Part shown: positions 58,241 to 64,000 of the stretch, piece by piece
Position numbering within the stretch: the stretch's first letter is position 1
Layout of the letters: each line of letters starts with the position of its first letter
Assembly (NCBI GenBank): GCA_029204225.1
Contig: CM055099.1
Span: 61,039,753-61,103,752, forward strand
From: Diphasiastrum complanatum
Taxonomy: Eukaryota; Streptophyta; Lycopodiopsida; Lycopodiales; Lycopodiaceae
Direction: 5' to 3'
DNA: 64,000 bases
The notes under the pieces: generated by a model
Told to the model about the DNA's origin: nothing
Seen by the model: only the letters and a program-made list of their open reading frames with translations
Database searches by the model: none
Made by a program: the position numbers and the translations under genes

Positions 58241-58497
58241 TCACTCATTCATGGCCAAGTCATCAAGTGTTGATGATATTTTGTGTGGTAAGATGAAGAT
58301 GGAGGCTCATTCATGCCAGTTTTATGGCAGAGACATATCAAGAAAGGACAAAGAGGGAGGATACATACAAACAATGGTTGATCACTCACATATATTGTTT
58401 GGTTGCTTTAATTTTTTAGAGAGTTCAAAGTTGAGATCATGGAGGATAAGCTTGAAATTTGATAAGCTTGAAAATCTCTTGATAGAAGAAAAGCTTA
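58241..58497. other. No gene seen
   Basis: Short spacer. The frames are not protein-like. Confidence 0.35.
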
Positions 58498-60800
58498 TCA
58501 GGATAGCCCTGCGTGACCGAGAGTCTCTTGCTTGCTCTTTTCAGCTTTTCTTCTATCAAGAGATTTCTTGTAGCCGACCTTCTTTTCGATGGCTTCAAAT
58601 GTGATGAATCTTGTCTTTGCGCCCAACGAAATTGGTCCCAGGTACGGCCTTATTCCAAGTATGAGCTTATTTTCATACCACTTCTCGATCATCTGCACAT
58701 ACCGACTAGAAGTAAATGCGGCTCGAAAATAAAGCCTGGCCTTCATAAGATGTGCATCTTCTGATTGCAAAGGTTTATTTACATCCAACTTTATAAGTGG
58801 TAGCCCCATGATCCCAGTAGCACTCCAATGTCATGAGAAAGGCTATGGACAAACAATAATCCGCACTTTCTTGGACTACATTATCTGCACTTCCTCTATA
58901 GGCGTATCCAAACTTTAGTAGCACGTCTCGATACTTTACCACAATTGAGCTTGAGTCAATTATTTGAATAAAAGGCCAATTGATCTGTCGCTCGGCTGTT
59001 TTCTCCCAAGGGTCTCTTCTCTTAATTGGTGCATAGTAGGGGTCGACCCTTTTCTAGCTTGGTGCCCTTAGGTACTCCTGAAGCTTCTCGTCACTATTAA
59101 GCATCATCACGGTCCTCCAAGAAGGTTGTGGTCATAAGGCATTCACGAGGCTGTTGAGATTTGGATATTCTTCTGTAGTTACTTTCTTTGCCCCCCCCCT
59201 TGTTCTCCTTTCTTATAGGTCTTCTAGAGTTCGTCAGACTCTTTTCGATCGTCGTACTATCTTTTGATCTTTTCTATGGATTTCTTGGATAGCTTCCTTG
59301 AGGGCCTTTCCAAATAGTCATCCAAGGCTGTGGCACTCTTTGTATCAGGAATCCTTGGTGTTGAACCCTTGGACCTTGATGCAGGGAAGATGACACTCCT
59401 TCCTTTTGGAGGGAATGAAGAAAGTCCCATAGTAGGCTACATAGTCTCATCAAGTGAATCTTGATCAAAAAAATTAAAGTCAAGTGGGGATGGAGACGAA
59501 AATAGTTTACAAGTGGAGGGTAGTGGGTTAGTTATGAGGTTATACTGTGTTGTTGGTGAAATGAACTGTTTTAGAACATGGTCATCAGTTTTAAGAGACG
59601 ATGTGGGGAATATGGTATTAGAAGTGGATGTGGAGGTGGTTGAACAAGCAAATGGAAGAGATGAAGGTTGGTAAGATGAAAATGATTCAAAAAAATAAGA
59701 AGGCGAGTGGGACAACTAAGCGTAAGTGGAGGAGTCCACGACAGGTTTGTGGAGAGAGCCAGTTGTGGAATCAGCACCTCGTTGGTTGATGGATCGGCTT
59801 TGCTCAGGAGCTCCAGCATCATCGTTATGGTTATATTTTTTTTGCATTGATACGCTTGCATCGAGTCTACAGGACGTGTTCCATATGAGGTCCATTTGTC
59901 GCTTTGACATGAGAAGTTCCTCTTAGATCTTGTCAACACTTTCTTTGAATGTTGACAGCTTCTTGTTGCTTTCGTTTTCTGAAATTTAATGGTTTTTCTT
60001 GAAGGCTTCGTGTTTCTGGATTAAAGAGATATACTTTTCCATTTTTATTGTTGCTCCTAAAGACGAAATTGGAACTTTTATATATTTTGGCCTGATTGAT
60101 TGCTTGACTACTGTCATCACGTCATTTAGTCTCTTATTTTTCTGAGTCATGAAATCTAATCGGCACTCGAACTGGTCTTGCACCTCTTGGAGAGACTGGA
60201 GCTGATTTGAAAACTAGTTCTACTCTTTCAATCTCTTTCACTCTGCATCTTTTTCATGATTATCAACAACTCTGCGTCTCTTAACTACAGGTCCTGCTTT
60301 GCCGTTCTGAGCTCATTTGTCTGTTGTGCTAGTTGGTCTACCATTCAATGAAGGTGGTAAGAGGTCTCAGCATGCCACTTCAAGGACTTCTTGGCTCTTT
60401 TGAGCAAGCTGTCATAGGTTGGAAGGACGGGGAACTCAGTAGGAAAATGATGGTAAGTAAAAAAGAAAATCTGAAAATTGTGGAACGAGACAATAATGGA
60501 ACGGTTATTTGAGTATTTTCATTAGTATTAACGGAGGTGGTAGGAATGGTAGCAACAGGGGTAAGAGAGATGGTGACGGGTGTGGCATCAACAATGGTGG
60601 TGGTAGTGGTGGAAGTGGAGGTTAGTGACATGACTAGTGCAACTGCCTCTGGAACTGTCTCCACCTCCTCTTCTACAAGATCGCCTTCATCGAAGTATTC
60701 AAGAGCATTTACATTGATGAAACCATCTTGATCTAGAGTAGAGGGATCTTCAACTTCCTCTTTGTCCTTTTGGCTTTCCTGAACTTCCACTATTACTTGC
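58498..60800 (-). pseudogene. Minus-strand gag-like coding remnants
   Basis: A series of minus-strand frames in shifting registers, reading right to left: 60,790-60,380 acidic then Thr/Val-rich (VEDPSTLDQDGFINVNALEY), 60,183-59,986 (MQDQFECRLDFMTQKNKRLN, basic and helical), 59,939-59,437 Ser/Pro/Thr-rich, about 59,460-59,240 GLSSFPPKGRSVIFPASRSK and ALDDYLERPSRKLSKKSIEK, and 58,809-58,498 (VNKPLQSEDAHLMKARLYF, EKWYENKLILGIRPYLGPIS). No zinc knuckle or catalytic motif is visible. Together with 62,410-63,246 this may be one long decayed protein, perhaps a retroelement Gag or extra frame. I do not recognise the family. Confidence 0.4.
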
Positions 60801-61450
60801 GGTACTTGATCAGGTTCAACTTCTCTTATTCCTTCTGTTGTGTCTTCGTGACATGTAGTTGCAAGCAGCTCACTTTCTCCCTTGTCTGAAATTGTTTCCT
60901 CGGACGGGACACAAGGGAGTGATGTAATAGCTTGAGGAGTTCCCGATGGGGATGGAGATTTGGAATGTCAAGCAGATGATTGCACTGGTGTCTGCTGGGT
61001 GTCCATGATCTAGAGCTAATGTGAGGAGGCAACAGGTGAGGTTCTTCGTCATCTAGTGCATCTCGTTTGAAGGTTGCCTTCGTCCTCATCAACATTGTTG
61101 TCATGACTAGATGGAACATTTGCGTATCCGACCATCTTCTTCTTCGGGTTTCTCGGGGTCAGCTGATTTGTCATAGATGGCGGTGGGTTATCGGACTCCA
61201 TGTCGGAGTCAAGAGCAGTTTTGCTGGCGATCATCTTCATCCTCTGATCCTTCGATGGTGGTGTGGTATCGGCAAGTTGAGAGGTTGGTGGTGATGAGCG
61301 GTCGTGTCTCTTCTTGATGCGACGTTCATGAGTTGTAGTAGCTTGTGGGAAAGATGTAGCTGAAGTTGTGGATGGTGTATAGCTATAGCACAGGCATCCC
61401 AAAGGGAGCCGGAAACCACTACTTAGCTTCCCAGCCTTCAACTCTTGTCG
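60801..61450 (-). other. Low-complexity minus-strand frames
   Basis: Frames near 61,119-60,826 and 61,419-61,237 are His/Pro/Ser-rich and overlap each other. They could be a decayed linker of the same minus-strand protein. No domain seen. Confidence 0.3.
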
Positions 61451-61830
61451 TCCAAACCTACTCGACATACAAGCAGCCAACTCGCCAACAAAGATCAGAC
61501 TTAACCAACTTGAAGTTCCGAAACCAACATTGAGATCCAACCTAGCGCCATGCCAGATTAGGAGTCCCGATGTGGGTGACTTCCCTCCACGCCAGCTGCC
61601 CGACATACATCAAACTTAACCAACTCAAAGTTTCGTTACAAACGAGTAACATCCATTCAAAGAAAGCGGTCTGACTTACATCAGACTTAACCAACTGAAA
61701 GCTTTGTCACGAGCGCTGGAAGCCAACCTGGTGCCACGCCAGACTAGACAACCATAAACAGGTAACTTCCACCCAAGCAAGCCATCCAAGTCAGCCGACA
61801 AGTTAGAGCCCGTTTCCCAAGAGCTTAACC
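61450..61830. repeat. Imperfect tandem repeat, about 180-200 bp units
   Basis: Words CAGACTTAACCAACT(T/G)AAAG recur near 61,496, 61,613 and 61,681. The CACGCCAGACTAGACAACC and ATGCCAGATTAGGAGTCCC blocks recur near 61,735 and 61,551. Encoded minus-strand peptides repeat accordingly (LIWHGARLDLN, LVWRGTRLASS; both followed by SWLSL). Confidence 0.6.
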
Positions 61831-62409
61831 CATTCATGTTCATGCAAGGAACACTCAGAACCACAAGCCGCGACAGATATAGAGACAACCAGTTCTTGGA
61901 CCAAATGGTCCCGACGGCATACCGCTGGCGTCCTGGGATACAACCCTCAGCTATGTGCCAAATTAGAAAGTTTGAAGCGGCCTTACAACTGGTGCTTTTA
62001 CCGAACACTGAAACCCAGAAGGTAATCAGAGTCAGTTTGAGAAAAATCCCACTTTATTGATAAATCTGAGAAGGTTACATTTCAAGTGTGTCACCGACTC
62101 TAGTCTCCGGGGCCCTGGCATGCCAAGGCAAGTGCCAGGACAACATTCCAGCAAGGGAGGCTGAGACTTGGTTGGAGCTCGCCCTGAGTCGCAACCCGCA
62201 CTCTCCTATAGTATTGGTGGGATTCACCACCTCCCCTCATACCAAGTACTCTACCCAGACTGATAAAGCACATTTTCTCTCTCTAGAAAGTCATTTTCTC
62301 TCTCTAGAATTTATTGATTCGTAGACTTCCTTTAATCATGCCTAGATCGTGTGAGGGATTGCACATCGATCTGAGCTCTCTGGACTTCGCTAGAACCGAT
62401 CAAAGATTT
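61831..62409. other. GC-richer non-coding stretch
   Basis: No gene recognised. The minus strand has AATAAAGTGGG (poly-A-signal-like) near 62,055 and paired TTTTCTCTCTCTAGAA words near 62,274 and 62,294 on the plus strand. It may be LTR or untranslated sequence of the minus-strand element. It contains CCTGGCATGCCAAGGCAAGTGCCAGG near 62,113, a small inverted repeat. Confidence 0.35.
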
Positions 62410-63246
62410 TTAGCCATAGGAACTTGGCGCCGACTGGATTCTGGTCACAGTGGCACCGGGAGCGGCATTGGCACCAGTGGCGCCGGGAGTAGTAGGGGCG
62501 CTGCTGGCGCAGGGGACAATGCTGGCGCCGGTGGCGCCGGAAGTAAAGCTTGTAAAGGTAACAATAGCCTCAGCCCGCTTCAAGTCAATTGAGGACTGAC
62601 TTTGAGCAAGATAAAAAAAAATGTAGCCCAAAGATGTGACTGGGGCTCTCTTTTGTAAAGCATTGGTCAACTGTCGAGAGATGAATCCTGCCCAATTATA
62701 CATGTTGTGGTGGGCTTCATAGGATTCTCCGATCATGGCAAAAATCTGGACTGAAATCCGCAACAAATGTGCCTTGCGTGTAAATGTGTACCTGGTGAGG
62801 TAGGCACATGGAGCTCCTAATTTCTTGGATTTGATGGCTTCGAGTAGGATGCCATTTGTGTTCTTCCACTTGTCGACTGAGGTGTCAAGGAACTTGGCAT
62901 AGGATTGCTGCATCATGTTGGTGAGCTTCACCAGTTTTTCTTTATGGCCACTTGGAAAGCCGAAGGTGTTAAGGCTGCTAACAACCAAGTAGACATAGAG
63001 TTGAAAATTGGGAATATCAATGTGGAACATCAGCTCTTTGGCTGCAAAATTTTCATAAGCTTGGTACATTAGGTAGAGGCTCTGATGTCTTTTCCACTTA
63101 GGAATTTGGAACTCAAGCATCTGGAAGAGCATCTCTACTTGTGTGTACCATTGGAGCATCCACTGGAGCATGGCGCTATGTTCACATGGAACCAATTTCA
63201 ATTGCGAAGGTACATCTGCATTGTGATCTGAATCCGATTTGGCCAT
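62410..63246 (-). CDS. 278-codon open frame, helical, gag-like?
   Basis: An uninterrupted frame starting MAKSDSDHNADVPSQLKLVP at 63,246. Residues 1-215 are mostly helical and aromatic-rich (MLQWMLQWYTQVEMLFQMLE, RHQSLYLMYQAYENFAAKEL, HHNMYNWAGFISRQLTNAL). The last 60 residues are Ala/Thr/Ser/Pro-rich (TSGATGASIV, TTPGATGANAAPGATV), encoded by a GGCGCC-rich minisatellite. No zinc knuckle, catalytic motif or membrane segment is evident. Its position heading a row of minus-strand frames and the low-complexity tail suit a retroelement Gag-like or extra protein, but the identity is unknown. Confidence 0.5.
   Translation of the reverse strand: MAKSDSDHNADVPSQLKLVPCEHSAMLQWMLQWYTQVEMLFQMLEFQIPKWKRHQSLYLMYQAYENFAAKELMFHIDIPNFQLYVYLVVSSLNTFGFPSGHKEKLVKLTNMMQQSYAKFLDTSVDKWKNTNGILLEAIKSKKLGAPCAYLTRYTFTRKAHLLRISVQIFAMIGESYEAHHNMYNWAGFISRQLTNALQKRAPVTSLGYIFFYLAQSQSSIDLKRAEAIVTFTSFTSGATGASIVPCASSAPTTPGATGANAAPGATVTRIQSAPSSYG
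62440..62545. repeat. GGCGCC-rich minisatellite
   Basis: Degenerate 9-15-bp units around GGCGCCGG / GGCACC(G/A)G (for example near 62,452, 62,472, 62,502, 62,524 and 62,533), locally GC-rich against AT-rich surroundings. It encodes the Ala/Gly/Thr tail of the 278-codon frame. Confidence 0.75.
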
Positions 63247-64000
63247 TTTTTGAAATCTCTGTAGTGGTGTCGGATGCTAATGGTCGTCGGACATATTGGT
63301 AAATTCAACTAGATCAAAAAATTCAGAGGGATCGAAAAAGGAACAAAAACTTGGAAAATTATCAAAATAAAAAAAAATGTACAGACTCGAAAAAATTCAG
63401 GTAGGCAGATAGAGGGTGGCAGATGTAATATGACGAATACAATTTTTTTGTCGGTTGGAACTGTTTGTTGAGCGTGACCGGATGCAACTGGAATGTACAT
63501 TGGCGGATACAGATAGAGGGTACTTGTGAGAGATGGTGGATGCAGATAGACCTGAAGACGATAGATGCAGATGGTGATTGCAACTGGCGGATGGAAACAA
63601 TAGATTTAATTGTGATGTAGAAAGAAGAGGGGAGTCGAAAAAAATTTCATTGACTCGAAAAAATTTTCAATGACTCAAAAAAATAATGAGTCAAAAAAAT
63701 CTCGGCTTTTTTGAGTCATCCTTCTTTTTGTGATTTTCTTTTGAAAAGTTGAAGTATCGAAGAATTTTAAAGTATGAAAAAATCAACAAGGGACAAAAAA
63801 ATAACAAGTATCGAAAAATATTTTTCGAAACCGTGCTTAAAAAATCGGGTCTTCATATATTTTTATTTTCCAAAAGTAAGTATCAGACCAATGGTGTTCA
63901 AAAAATGTAGGTAGGAATATACATGGAAGAAAACACAACGGAAAAAAATAACTCTAATTATTAGACATAGAAAATTGATTCTTAAACAAGATCTATGGTA
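63247..64000. other. No gene seen
   Basis: AT-rich flank upstream of the 278-codon frame. Repeats of GACTCGAAAAAAATTT-like words lie near 63,630-63,700 and GGCGGATA/GCAGATAGA words near 63,500-63,600. Reading frames are short. Confidence 0.4.

Noticed and set aside
58498-58809. 103-codon frame as a complete small gene
   Set aside because: It continues in composition with neighbouring minus-strand frames, so it is more likely a piece of one decayed protein.

Overview
The window looks like nuclear DNA of a land plant with a large, repeat-rich, AT-rich genome. Evidence is Ty1-copia retrotransposons primed by initiator Met-tRNA (nine TGGTATCAGAGC-type sites and one variant), a Ty3-gypsy leader with a Tat/Athila-like primer site, plant-style introns and a CACGTG-rich promoter. 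I cannot name the species. I see no rRNA, tRNA, CRISPR, organelle or bacterial genes, and no clearly intact host gene.

Layout. 1-11.3 kb: decayed retroelements, including a short copia deletion derivative (2.93-5.94 kb), a copia pol remnant, a gypsy leader and a copia gag pseudogene whose LTR is packed with GACGTC motifs. 11.3-23.1 kb: a five-LTR array of a non-autonomous copia subfamily that lacks reverse transcriptase. Two nested target-site duplications (TATAT outside, CTCAA inside) and an exact 2,754-bp period show one insertion into another, followed by duplication through unequal LTR recombination. 23.1-31 kb: another copia gag remnant, then two inverted, decayed copies of an intron-containing gene with a VDGQH motif (ParB/sulfiredoxin-like), separated by LTR debris. 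31-39.5 kb: two related blocks rich in a palindromic ACTCGAACC/GGTTCGAGT motif, flanking a decayed exon resembling the N-terminus of replication protein A large subunit (RPA1). 40-43 kb: a CT microsatellite and a copia gag/LTR with regularly spaced GCGAA-TTG-TTCGC palindromes.

43.3-56.5 kb, all on the minus strand, is the most unusual part: a cluster of intron-containing, partly decayed genes. In transcription order these are (a) a multi-exon protein that may be transposase-like; (b) a gene whose N-terminus is a divergent histone H3 fold and whose C-terminus is a Ulp1-like (C48) cysteine protease, with the HWSL and QQ-x5-C motifs on separate exons that still splice in frame; upstream of it are a TATA box and six perfect CACGTG sites in 216 bp; and (c) a gene ending in a possible beta-grasp (ubiquitin-like) domain. 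Gene (a) is split by a full-length copia element (50,327-56,306; 690-bp LTRs; AATTT target duplication) and gene (b) is cut at its 3' end by a copia fragment. I infer that this cluster is a large mobile element, or a host locus, that combined a histone and a SUMO/ubiquitin-type protease.

56.7-64 kb: copia and gypsy fragments, then a long minus-strand region of proline/serine/threonine-rich, gag-like reading frames headed by a 278-codon open frame. Most retroelement genes here are broken. The intact frames are two near-identical 417-codon Gag-protease frames in the array and the 278-codon frame.
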